From NCBI GenBank assembly GCA_963710535.1, contig CAVQAW010000003.1, forward strand, positions 372,001 to 436,000: a stretch of DNA of 64,000 nucleotides, written 5' to 3'. The notes below the pieces were generated by a model. It worked only from the letters and a program-made list of their open reading frames with translations. It had not been told where the DNA came from and did not search any database. The translations under genes were made by a program, and so were the position numbers. Positions 1 to 7,999 of the stretch are shown here, one piece after another. Source of the DNA: Pelagihabitans sp963710535 (GTDB lineage Bacteria; Bacteroidota; Bacteroidia; Flavobacteriales; Flavobacteriaceae). The first letter of the stretch is position 1; each line of letters opens with the position of its first letter.

Positions 1-426
1 ATCGAGCAAAAAGTAAAGGAAACCGACATCAAATTGGCCATACACAACCATGGGCCCGAAGATGCCATTTTTCCATCCCCCCAAAGCGTATTTGAAAAAA
101 TTAAGACCCTCGATAACCGTATAGGGCTTTGTATCGATACCGGCCACACCTTTCGGCTCCAATTAGATCCCGCCACTGAAATTAAAAAGTACCGCGACCG
201 CCTTTTCGACCTGCACCTCAAAGACATCGATGTACAGGAGGCCGATGGCCAAAACCTCGAAATAGGCAGGGGAAAAATGGATATTCCAAGTATTTTAAGT
301 GCCTTGAAAGAAATTGATTATCAGGGCGTGATAGGCATTGAATATGAGAAAGATGGCGACCATGCGATATACGGCTTGGCCGAATCGGTGGGCTATGTGC
401 GGGGTCTTATGAAAATGGTGCCATAA
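1..426 (+). CDS. Sugar phosphate isomerase/epimerase-like TIM barrel protein (5' truncated)
   Basis: The reading frame is open from the first base of the window, so the N-terminus is missing; 141 C-terminal residues remain. The fragment has features of the xylose isomerase-like TIM barrel family (AP endonuclease 2 / hydroxypyruvate isomerase type): an HNH pair near visible residue 16, CIDTGH near residue 45, LHLKD near residue 72 and an IEYE segment near the end, the places where this family carries metal-binding His, Asp and Glu. Such enzymes isomerise or epimerise sugars or keto-acids. The substrate cannot be told from the fragment. It ends about 100 bases before the OstA-like gene and is probably the last gene of an upstream unit, perhaps a sugar-catabolic one like those later in the window. 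Confidence 0.75.
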   Translation: MEQKVKETDIKLAIHNHGPEDAIFPSPQSVFEKIKTLDNRIGLCIDTGHTFRLQLDPATEIKKYRDRLFDLHLKDIDVQEADGQNLEIGRGKMDIPSILSALKEIDYQGVIGIEYEKDGDHAIYGLAESVGYVRGLMKMVP

Positions 427-512
427 GGGCCAATGTAAGCCTTACCAGAAGAACGCTGCCCTTCATTTTGCCAAAACTATGCCAATGGGATTAAGCCTCG
501 CCCAAAAAATCC

Positions 513-520
513 TATTTTTG
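513..520 (+). promoter_or_regulatory. -7 box ahead of OstA-like gene
   Basis: TATTTTTG fits the Bacteroidota TAnnTTTG element and ends 8 bases before the TTG start at 529. No good TTG -33 element is seen at the usual spacing, so this is a half-supported promoter. Confidence 0.4.
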
Positions 521-528
521 GGAAAAAA

Positions 529-2280
529 TTGAGCGATTTGCACCGGTATTTCCACTTGTTATTCATTCTTGGGTTCCTCCAGACCGCTTTTGCCCAAAAG
601 CCCGAACCGGAGCGTAAACAGATCAACATCGTCTACGGGGCAAATTTTACCAAAGATGAGGTCCAATTTCCTGGAGCGTCCATTTTCAGCAAAGATGACC
701 GCCAGGTGCAGTTCGAGCATCAAGGGGCAGACCTATGGTGCGATATCGCCATCTACTATCAGCGCGAAAACAGATTGCGGGCCATAGGAAACATCCGTCT
801 GCAACAAGGCGATTCGGTACAGCTGACAGGCGGAAAGATAGACTATGATGGAAATACCAAATTGGCCAAAGCCTATGAGCAGGTTATCTTAAAGAACAAT
901 GCGATGACGCTCACCACCGATACGCTATACTTTGATCGTGAAAAACAGGAATCGTACTATCGCGATTTCGGCACCATCATCGACTCCTCCAATACCCTGA
1001 CAAGTGAGATCGGAAGGTATTTCATGGAAATTGAAAAGTATCAATTTTTGGATGACGTTCATATCCAAAACCCCGAATATATGGTTGATTCGGAACAGCT
1101 CGATTACTACACCAGTTCAAAGAATGCTTACATGTACGGGCCCTCAACGATCACCGGGGACACCTATAAGCTCTATTGTGAAAGGGGATTTTACGATACA
1201 AAGATCGAAAGTGGCTATGGCATCAAAAACACCAGGATCGATTATAACAACCGCATCATCGAAGGCGACAGCGTGTTTTTTGACAAGGCCAGGGAGTTCG
1301 CCTCCGCCACAAACAATATCAAGGTAACCGATACCATCAACAAAGGGATCATCAGGGCGCATTATGCCGAAGTGTTCAAGGCAAAAGACTCCGTCTTCGC
1401 CACCAAAAGGGCCGTCTCGGTAAGCCTAGTGGAGCAAGATTCACTATATATGCACGGCGACACCTTAATGGTCACCGGAATACCCGAGCATCGCATTTTA
1501 CGGGCTTTTCGTAATGCAAAATTCTATAAGACCGACCTCAGCGGCAAATGTGATTCCATCCATTCGGAGCAGCGAACAGGGGTGACCCAGCTGATCCGGA
1601 ACCCTATTTTGTGGAACGGGGAGAACCAAATGACAGGGGATAGCATCCACCTGATCTCGAACCTGAAGACCGAAAAACTCGATTCGTTGAAAGTACTCGA
1701 CAATGCCTTCATCATCTCCCAGGACACCATCGGCAAAATCGGGTTCAACCAAGCCAAAGGGAAGGACCTTTTTGGCCAATTTGTCGACAATGAACTTAAG
1801 ATTATCGATCTGGTCAAGAATACCGAGGTAATTTACTATATGTACAACGATGATGACGAACTGTTGGGCATTGACAAAACAATTTGCAGTAGCATTCGGA
1901 TCACCATGGCCAACAACGATGTGGAAGACCTTACCTTTTTTACCAATCCAGATGGGGATATTTTTCCTGAAAAGGATCTACCAGAAAATAGCAGGATCCT
2001 CCAGGGATTTATCTGGCGGGGCGACGAACGTATTTTGACCAAGGAGGATATCTTCGATGAAGATGACAACAATATCGAACTTGTGGTCATAAAAGGTATC
2101 GACAACCCCATTGATATGGATGCGGCAGAAGAGGAACGCGATAAAAATGCGACCGATCCTGTGAACAATATTCCGAGCGGTAAAACCGGACCGAATACTT
2201 CCACAGCCCCAGCCAAGAAGGAAAGTACTGCGGGATTACGGCCGAAAGTTGAAAAGGTCAAGGCCAACAAGCTACCCTGA
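529..2280 (+). CDS. OstA-like (LptA/LptD N-domain) secreted protein
   Basis: A 583-residue protein with an N-terminal signal peptide (hydrophobic residues about 8-20, cleavage after TAFA before Q) followed by repeated short beta-rich units such as GNIRLQQGDSVQLTGG, typical of the OstA/LptA jellyroll that binds and carries lipopolysaccharide across the periplasm. The low-complexity, charged C-terminus (from about residue 530, rich in D, E, K, P) is probably disordered. Bacteroidota usually encode such an OstA-like protein in addition to LptD, and a role in outer-membrane glycolipid transport is inferred. The start is TTG at 529; an in-frame TTG at 538 would also keep the signal peptide. It lies 2 bases ahead of the aminotransferase gene, so the two are probably cotranscribed. 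Confidence 0.8.
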   Translation: MSDLHRYFHLLFILGFLQTAFAQKPEPERKQINIVYGANFTKDEVQFPGASIFSKDDRQVQFEHQGADLWCDIAIYYQRENRLRAIGNIRLQQGDSVQLTGGKIDYDGNTKLAKAYEQVILKNNAMTLTTDTLYFDREKQESYYRDFGTIIDSSNTLTSEIGRYFMEIEKYQFLDDVHIQNPEYMVDSEQLDYYTSSKNAYMYGPSTITGDTYKLYCERGFYDTKIESGYGIKNTRIDYNNRIIEGDSVFFDKAREFASATNNIKVTDTINKGIIRAHYAEVFKAKDSVFATKRAVSVSLVEQDSLYMHGDTLMVTGIPEHRILRAFRNAKFYKTDLSGKCDSIHSEQRTGVTQLIRNPILWNGENQMTGDSIHLISNLKTEKLDSLKVLDNAFIISQDTIGKIGFNQAKGKDLFGQFVDNELKIIDLVKNTEVIYYMYNDDDELLGIDKTICSSIRITMANNDVEDLTFFTNPDGDIFPEKDLPENSRILQGFIWRGDERILTKEDIFDEDDNNIELVVIKGIDNPIDMDAAEEERDKNATDPVNNIPSGKTGPNTSTAPAKKESTAGLRPKVEKVKANKLP

Positions 2281-2282
2281 TC

Positions 2283-3464
2283 ATGAAGGAGGACTTTTTT
2301 ACATACCAGGCACAGACCACTCCACATCCCTTGGCCATGGAAATTTCACGAGCCTCGGGCAGTTTCATCTATGATCTTGAGGGCAATGCCCATCTCGACT
2401 TCGTAGCGGGCGTTTCCGCCTGTAGTTTGGGGCATTGCCATCCCAAAGTGGTGGCGGCCATCAATGAACAGACCGCAAAATATATGCACGTGATGGTGTA
2501 TGGGGAATACATCCAACAACCAGCCGTAGCCTATGCAAAGTTGCTGGCATCCCTCCTGCCCCCTCCCCTGGAAACCACCTATTTGGTGAATTCCGGGACG
2601 GAGGCTATCGAAGGGGCCTTAAAACTGGCCCGAAGATTCACCGGACGTACCGAAATCGTATCCGCTGAGCTGGCCTATCACGGCAGTACCATGGGCAGTT
2701 TGAGCGTCATGGGATACGAAGCCCGAAAAAGCATTTTTAGGCCTTTGTTGCCCGATGTACGCTTTATCAAGTTCAATGATTTAAGGGCCATCGCACAGAT
2801 CACCGAGAAAACAGCGGCAGTATTGCTGGAAACCATTCAAGGCGGCGCGGGTTTTATCCTTCCCGAGAACGACTACCTGAAAAAAGTAAGAGAGCGCTGC
2901 GATGAAGTCGGCGCGCTTTTGATTTTGGACGAAATACAGCCCGGTTTCGGGCGTACCGGAAAATTGTTCGCTTTTGAACATTACCAATGCGTTCCCGATA
3001 TTTTGGTGATGGGCAAGGGAATGGCCTCAGGGCTGCCGGTCGGTGCCTTTACCGCTTCACATAAAATGATGGCAAGCCTGCAAACCAGTCCAAAATTGGG
3101 CCATATCACCACTTTTGGCGGAAATCCGGTGATTGCGGCGGCAAGTCTGGCCACCCTAAGGGAACTCACCGAATCCGATCTGATCCCGGCAACCCTGGAA
3201 AAAGAAAAATTGTTTAGAAAATTGCTCGTACATCCCCTGATCACTGAAATACGCGGTAAGGGCCTTATGTTGGCACTCCTGATGGAAGATGCCAAGATCG
3301 CCGATTATCTGGTCCTGGAATGTGCAAAAAGGGGGTTGATTCTCTTCTGGCTGCTTTTTGAACCCAAAGCCATCAGAATATCACCGCCACTCACCATAAC
3401 TGAAGAAGAAATTGAAAAGGGCTGTAGGCTGCTGCTACAGGCTTTATCGGACTACAAACAATAA
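2283..3464 (+). CDS. Class-III PLP aminotransferase (acetylornithine/ornithine/GABA type)
   Basis: A 393-residue fold-type I PLP enzyme. Visible landmarks are SGTEA (104-108, phosphate binding), the ILDEIQPGFGRTG segment with Asp216, which contacts the PLP pyridine nitrogen, and MGKGMASGLPVG with Lys245 as the Schiff-base lysine. These are typical of class-III aminotransferases that move an omega- or alpha-amino group to 2-oxoglutarate. The exact substrate is unclear; it is a different protein from the RocD-like enzyme at 27978-29258 and lacks that one's cysteine insert. The cytoplasmic enzyme follows the OstA-like gene by 2 bases, suggesting translational coupling without an obvious shared pathway. 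Confidence 0.85.
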   Translation: MKEDFFTYQAQTTPHPLAMEISRASGSFIYDLEGNAHLDFVAGVSACSLGHCHPKVVAAINEQTAKYMHVMVYGEYIQQPAVAYAKLLASLLPPPLETTYLVNSGTEAIEGALKLARRFTGRTEIVSAELAYHGSTMGSLSVMGYEARKSIFRPLLPDVRFIKFNDLRAIAQITEKTAAVLLETIQGGAGFILPENDYLKKVRERCDEVGALLILDEIQPGFGRTGKLFAFEHYQCVPDILVMGKGMASGLPVGAFTASHKMMASLQTSPKLGHITTFGGNPVIAAASLATLRELTESDLIPATLEKEKLFRKLLVHPLITEIRGKGLMLALLMEDAKIADYLVLECAKRGLILFWLLFEPKAIRISPPLTITEEEIEKGCRLLLQALSDYKQ

Positions 3465-3505
3465 AGTGTTAACTAATTTGTTAATAATATAGCCTAATCC
3501 GCGAA

Positions 3506-3534
3506 TTGTAGGTAGGATCAAAAGACTATTTTTA
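3506..3534 (+). promoter_or_regulatory. Promoter for TPR gene
   Basis: TTG (3506-3508), 18-base spacer, then TATTTTTA (3527-3534), one base off the TAnnTTTG consensus. A start site near 3540 would leave a leader of about 20 bases before the ATG at 3562. Confidence 0.45.
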
Positions 3535-3561
3535 AAACCATAGTTTAACCAATACGTTCCT

Positions 3562-4962
3562 ATGGCATTAGAATCTGAGGAAAGACCAAGCCAGTCAATT
3601 ACCAAGTTCGAATCCATGCTCAAGACCGATGACGTCTATTTCTTTGATGCTGAGGACTTTGAGGAAATCATCCACCACTATCTCAATCATGGAAAAATAG
3701 CCCTGGCCAAAAAAGCAATTAAAATAGGTTTACAGCAGCACCCTGCTTCTGTAGAGCTCAAATTATTGGATGTGGAGGTGCTGGTGTTCGAAAACAATCT
3801 GGAATTGGCCGAACGAATGCTCGATGAACTTCAGGTACTCGACGGCAATAATGAGGAAATCTTCATTCAAAGGGCCAACATCTTTTCCAAAAAAGACAAT
3901 CATGAAGCGGCGGTCGATCTGCTTCAGAAAGCCCTTACTTTGACCGACGACACCTTTGACATACACTCCTTGTTGGGGATGGAATATCTGTTCATGGACG
4001 ATTTTATGCGGGCAAAGGAAAATTTCATGAAATGCGTGGCCTTTGACGAACAGGATTATTCGGCCCTTTACAATGTGGTATACTGTTTCGAGTTTTTGGA
4101 AGATTATGAAGGAGCGATTACCTATCTGAACGACTACCTAGAAAGAAACCCATACTGCGAAGTAGCTTGGCACCAACTGGGCAAGCAATACTATACCAAA
4201 AAAATGTTTCCGGAAGCCTTGGCCGCCTTCGATTTTGCCATTATTTCGGATGATGGTTTTATGGGTGCCTATTTCGAAAAAGGGAAGGTTCTCGAAAAAT
4301 TGGCCAAATATGAAGCGGCCATAGAGAACTATGAAACCACCTTGAAACTTGAAGACCCCACTTCGCATGCCTATTTACGAATTGGACGGTGCTACGAGAA
4401 ATTGGGCAACCTGGAGATGGCCAAATACCATTATTACAAAACGGTGCACGAAGATCCGCTACTGGATAAGGGATGGTTGATGATCACCGAATTCTATTAC
4501 AAAAAAGGCGATTATAAAAAGGCACTCCACTACATCAACAAAGCCCTCAACATAGATGGCGACAATCCAGACTATTGGAAGAAATGCGGGAAGATCCATG
4601 TGGCTTTGCGCGATTTCGACAATGCCGATTTTGCCTATAAACACGCCATCGACATGGGCAATTATGAATTGGACACCTGGTTCAGTTGGGCGGAAGTTTC
4701 GAAATTGGACAATAATTTGGATACTGCCCTGAGTATCTTGTCACAGTGCCAAGAATTCTTTCCGGAGCGCGTTGAAATCCTTTATAAGAGGGCGGGATAT
4801 TATCTGTTGAAGGGAGACAAGATCAATGGCCGTATAAGTTTAATGGATGCCCTTAGGCAAGACCTTAAACAACTTCCGCTCTTCACCGCAGCGTTTCCTC
4901 AATTCAGCCAACTCGATTGGGTTTTGGAACTGGTTTCAGCTTCCAAAAAAACACCTCGATAA
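3562..4962 (+). CDS. Tetratricopeptide repeat protein
   Basis: A 466-residue soluble protein without signal peptide, built almost wholly of degenerate TPR helical hairpins: units with the W/L-G-Y-A-F-A-P type pattern recur about every 34 residues from residue 50 to 440 (for example WHQLGKQYYTKKMFPEALAA and HAYLRIGRCYEKLGNLEMA). TPR arrays are protein-interaction scaffolds; no catalytic domain is attached. The acidic N-terminal stretch (residues 1-40) may be flexible. It has its own promoter-like sequence and stands between the aminotransferase and two DUF368 membrane proteins, so it may serve envelope assembly, but no partner can be named from the sequence. Confidence 0.85.
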   Translation: MALESEERPSQSITKFESMLKTDDVYFFDAEDFEEIIHHYLNHGKIALAKKAIKIGLQQHPASVELKLLDVEVLVFENNLELAERMLDELQVLDGNNEEIFIQRANIFSKKDNHEAAVDLLQKALTLTDDTFDIHSLLGMEYLFMDDFMRAKENFMKCVAFDEQDYSALYNVVYCFEFLEDYEGAITYLNDYLERNPYCEVAWHQLGKQYYTKKMFPEALAAFDFAIISDDGFMGAYFEKGKVLEKLAKYEAAIENYETTLKLEDPTSHAYLRIGRCYEKLGNLEMAKYHYYKTVHEDPLLDKGWLMITEFYYKKGDYKKALHYINKALNIDGDNPDYWKKCGKIHVALRDFDNADFAYKHAIDMGNYELDTWFSWAEVSKLDNNLDTALSILSQCQEFFPERVEILYKRAGYYLLKGDKINGRISLMDALRQDLKQLPLFTAAFPQFSQLDWVLELVSASKKTPR

Positions 4963-5146
4963 TTAAGTTAATTTTATCTATTCCATCTTGGGCGCTTCCC
5001 CGTATTTGTCCATATTTGTATTGGCCAAAAACAGGGAGCCCGTGCCGATTCCATAAGGTTGGTTCCTAAGGCCGAAATGCTTGAAAGGGAATTGTTATTT
5101 TTGAAGCATTGTATGGAAATGCCCCAATTAAAATGGTCTATATTTT

Positions 5147-6064
5147 ATGAAAGAACGCAACCTGTTACATTATGCAGTGATCACCTTGAAAGGAATGGCC
5201 ATGGGTGCTGCCGATGTGGTTCCGGGGGTCTCTGGTGGGACCATTGCCTTTATTTCCGGTATTTATGAAGAACTGATCACTTCGATCAACAATGTAAACC
5301 TATCCCTTATCGCGACCTGGAAACGCGACGGATTAAAGGCAAGTTGGCACCAGTTGAACGGCAACTTTTTGGTAGCACTTTTCTTGGGCATCTTCATCAG
5401 TCTGTTCTCACTTGCCGCTTTGGTGAGTTGGCTTTTGGAAAATGAACCTATCTTATTGTGGTCCTTCTTTTTTGGGCTCGTGGTCGCCAGCATTCTTTTT
5501 GTCGGAAAGGAAATAGAGCAATGGCGGCCGGCCACTTTCCTCATGCTTTTTATGGGGGCTGCCATCGCATATTTCATCACCATACTGCCCCCGAGCGACA
5601 ATATTGCTGGGCTGCCCTATTTGTTTATGTGCGGTGCCTTGGCCGTTTGTGCCATGATACTCCCGGGCATTTCCGGTGCGTTCATCCTCGTACTGCTTGG
5701 GTCGTACAAGACCATTCTTGATGCGGTACATGAGGTTGATCTGAAAGTAATCGTCACCGTGGGATTGGGTGCGGTGTTCGGTCTGCTCAGTTTTGCCAAA
5801 TTGCTCAAATGGATGTTCAGTAATTATAAAAATATTACGCTTGCCATACTTACCGGCTTTATTCTGGGCTCATTGCCAAAAATATGGCCTTGGAAGGAAG
5901 TATTGGAGACGCGCATGTTCGGTGACAAGATTATTACCGTGAAAGAACAGAACATCTCCCCCTTTGCCTATGAAGGGGAAAACCAACTTTGGTTCGCCCT
6001 CATGGCCGCCTTGGTTGGGTTCCTGCTTATTCTTTTGCTCGAAAAACTCGCCGCTAAAAAATAA
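5147..6064 (+). CDS. DUF368 membrane protein, first tandem copy (candidate undecaprenyl-phosphate translocase)
   Basis: A 305-residue polytopic inner-membrane protein with about eight hydrophobic segments. It carries the two signatures of DUF368: GAADVVPGVSGG (residues 20-31) and a second half-copy AMILPGISGAF near residue 170, suggesting an internal repeat. DUF368 proteins (PopT of Bacillus and Vibrio) have been shown to recycle the lipid carrier undecaprenyl phosphate across the cytoplasmic membrane for peptidoglycan and other glycan synthesis; that role is inferred here from family membership. The next gene, 12 bases downstream, is a diverged paralogue. The start at 5147 (ATGAAAGAACGC) follows an A/T-rich TATATTTT box by a few bases. 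Confidence 0.85.
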   Translation: MKERNLLHYAVITLKGMAMGAADVVPGVSGGTIAFISGIYEELITSINNVNLSLIATWKRDGLKASWHQLNGNFLVALFLGIFISLFSLAALVSWLLENEPILLWSFFFGLVVASILFVGKEIEQWRPATFLMLFMGAAIAYFITILPPSDNIAGLPYLFMCGALAVCAMILPGISGAFILVLLGSYKTILDAVHEVDLKVIVTVGLGAVFGLLSFAKLLKWMFSNYKNITLAILTGFILGSLPKIWPWKEVLETRMFGDKIITVKEQNISPFAYEGENQLWFALMAALVGFLLILLLEKLAAKK

Positions 6065-6076
6065 TGATCCTGCCTC

Positions 6077-7090
6077 ATGTACGAAACAAGATCTTTTTTG
6101 GATAAATTTTTTCTGGTGATCAAGGGACTTTGTATGGGGGCTGCCAACAAGGTGCCCGGCGTATCTGGGGGTATTGTGGCATTTGTAGGCGGTTTTTATG
6201 TTGAATTCATCTACTCGCTTCAAAAAATCAACATCAAGGCATTACGACTGCTCATCAATGGTCGTTTCAAAAGCTTTTATCGATATGTCAACGGCACTTT
6301 CTTAAGCCTATTGATCTTCGGCATGTTGGTCAGTTACTTCAGTATTTCCAAAATTTTGGACTATTTTTTGGAGCGGAAAGAACTCTTCGTCTGGGCCGCT
6401 TTCTTCGGAATGATCCTGGGTTCCATCTATTACATTGCCAAGGATTTCAAACACTGGAACAAAAAAACCATTACGGCAGGCCTGATCGGCTTGATCGTAG
6501 GCATTTCGATCAGTTTTTTGAGTCCGGCCAAGGAAAACGACAATTTGTTATTTATCTTTTTATGTGGCATGATCAGTGTTTCGGGCATGACCTTACCCGG
6601 ATTATCAGGTTCCTTTATTCTGATCTTGCTCGGGAACTACGTACTGTTGCTGGTCGATTCGGTGAATGCCCTCTACGACACCTTTGCGGAAATTATTCGG
6701 GGCGATTTTAGTTTCATAAACAACCTGGAAAGACTATATACCCTTAAAATTTTGGCCGTATTTACGGCAGGTTCGGCCACCGGCCTGGTAACCCTGTCAC
6801 ATATCCTGACCTATGTGTTGAAACACTACAAACACATCACGACCGCCACCATCATCGGTTTCATAACCGGTTCTTTGGGGGTGGTGTGGCCCTGGAAAAA
6901 GACCATCTATAGGACCGATCATCTGGGCCAGCTGTTCCTCGATTCCAATGGCAGGGCGATCATTGTAAATTATGAACGCTATTTTCCTGAATTCGGCACT
7001 TCGGAGACCTGGTGGGCATTATTTTTTATCATTTTGGGAATCACTATCTTGTTGGGATTGGACTGGTATGGCAAAAACAGGAAAAAGTAA
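6077..7090 (+). CDS. DUF368 membrane protein, second tandem copy
   Basis: A 337-residue polytopic membrane protein, paralogous to the preceding gene. The first signature reads GAANKVPGVSGGIVAF (about residues 19-34), the second GMTLPGLSGSFILILLGNY. It keeps the PG(V/L)SG core but differs in neighbouring residues (Asn-Lys in place of Asp-Val), so the copies may have diverged in substrate, partner or working conditions. Candidate lipid-carrier translocase by family. Its 3' end overlaps the aroE start by 23 bases, which ties expression of the two genes together. The tandem arrangement looks like an old duplication rather than a recent one, as the overall sequences have little identity outside the motifs. 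Confidence 0.85.
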   Translation: MYETRSFLDKFFLVIKGLCMGAANKVPGVSGGIVAFVGGFYVEFIYSLQKINIKALRLLINGRFKSFYRYVNGTFLSLLIFGMLVSYFSISKILDYFLERKELFVWAAFFGMILGSIYYIAKDFKHWNKKTITAGLIGLIVGISISFLSPAKENDNLLFIFLCGMISVSGMTLPGLSGSFILILLGNYVLLLVDSVNALYDTFAEIIRGDFSFINNLERLYTLKILAVFTAGSATGLVTLSHILTYVLKHYKHITTATIIGFITGSLGVVWPWKKTIYRTDHLGQLFLDSNGRAIIVNYERYFPEFGTSETWWALFFIILGITILLGLDWYGKNRKK

Positions 7091-7835
7091 ATTTAGGTAC
7101 GGTTTGGTGGGAAGGAACATTTCGTATTCCTTTTCCAGAGGCTATTTCCTCAAAAAATTTGAGACCCTTGGGTTGGATGACCATTCCTATGAAAACTTTG
7201 ATCTTCCCCAAATCGATGCCTTTACGGAATTGATAAAAACCCAATCCGATATTTGCGGTTTAAACGTAACCATTCCGTATAAGGAAGCCATTATACCTTA
7301 TTTGGACGAATTGGACGCCAATGCCCGAAAAATCGGGGCCGTCAATACGATAAAAATTGTAGGGAAGTCGCTCATAGGTTACAACACCGACGTGTACGGC
7401 TTTCGAAAAGCCTTGGAGCCCCTGCTGAAAAAAAACCATAGTCGGTCGCTCATTCTAGGAACTGGTGGGGCATCGAAAGCCGTGGCCTTCGTTTTGGACG
7501 AATTGGGGATAGTACACCAAGGGGTTTCGAGATCACCGAATGCGCAGCAGTTGGACTATCGATCTTTGACTAAAACGATCCTTCAGGAAAACCCGATTTT
7601 GGTGAACTGTACGCCCTTGGGCACCTATCCAAATATTCTTGACAAACCTCCGCTCCCGTACGAATTCATTGGCCCTGAACATTTGTTGTTCGATTTGATC
7701 TATAATCCGGAAAAATCTGCCTTCCTCAAAGAAGGGGAAATACGCGGGGCAACCATCACCAACGGACTTAGAATGCTGGAGCTACAGGCTGAGAAAGCCT
7801 GGGAAATCTGGACAGGCACAAAGTTGTTCACATAA
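7068..7835 (+). CDS. aroE: Shikimate dehydrogenase
   Basis: Reduces 3-dehydroshikimate to shikimate with NADPH in aromatic amino-acid synthesis. With the ATG at 7068 the protein is 255 residues, close to the family's usual length. Landmarks: NISYSFSRGYF near residue 18 (the S-x-S substrate-binding pair), NVTIPYKE with the catalytic Lys, GAVNTI, GYNTDVYGF with the catalytic Asp, and LGTGGASKAV, the nucleotide-binding loop. A longer frame opening at 6972 was set aside because its extra residues lie inside the DUF368 gene and match nothing in AroE. The start overlaps the upstream gene by 23 bases. Cytoplasmic. Confidence 0.92.
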   Translation: MAKTGKSKFRYGLVGRNISYSFSRGYFLKKFETLGLDDHSYENFDLPQIDAFTELIKTQSDICGLNVTIPYKEAIIPYLDELDANARKIGAVNTIKIVGKSLIGYNTDVYGFRKALEPLLKKNHSRSLILGTGGASKAVAFVLDELGIVHQGVSRSPNAQQLDYRSLTKTILQENPILVNCTPLGTYPNILDKPPLPYEFIGPEHLLFDLIYNPEKSAFLKEGEIRGATITNGLRMLELQAEKAWEIWTGTKLFT

Positions 7836-7931
7836 CCAAATCACCCCTCAAAACAGCTGCGACAAAGACAACAGTCGACCATTGTTATGGGCCTTTTCAT
7901 TCGAAATACCCATTGGAAAAGACTTTTGCAT

Positions 7932-7939
7932 TAACTTTG
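7932..7939 (+). promoter_or_regulatory. -7 box ahead of DUF349 gene
   Basis: TAACTTTG is a perfect TAnnTTTG match. It lies downstream of the most upstream in-frame ATG (7913) and about 60 bases before the ATG at 8000, so it supports 8000 as the start. Confidence 0.45.
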
Positions 7940-7999
7940 TCATTAGATGGGTTGTCACTATCTTCCCTTATGATTGGGATAACCGGAAAACTTGGAGAA

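Noticed and set aside
5059..5268. Short frame overlapping the DUF368 start
   Set aside because: It overlaps the conserved DUF368 N-terminus in another frame, with Cys-rich unnatural composition.
6972..7067. Longer N-terminus for AroE
   Set aside because: The extra residues lie inside the DUF368 gene and do not resemble AroE, which starts at the ATG at 7068.
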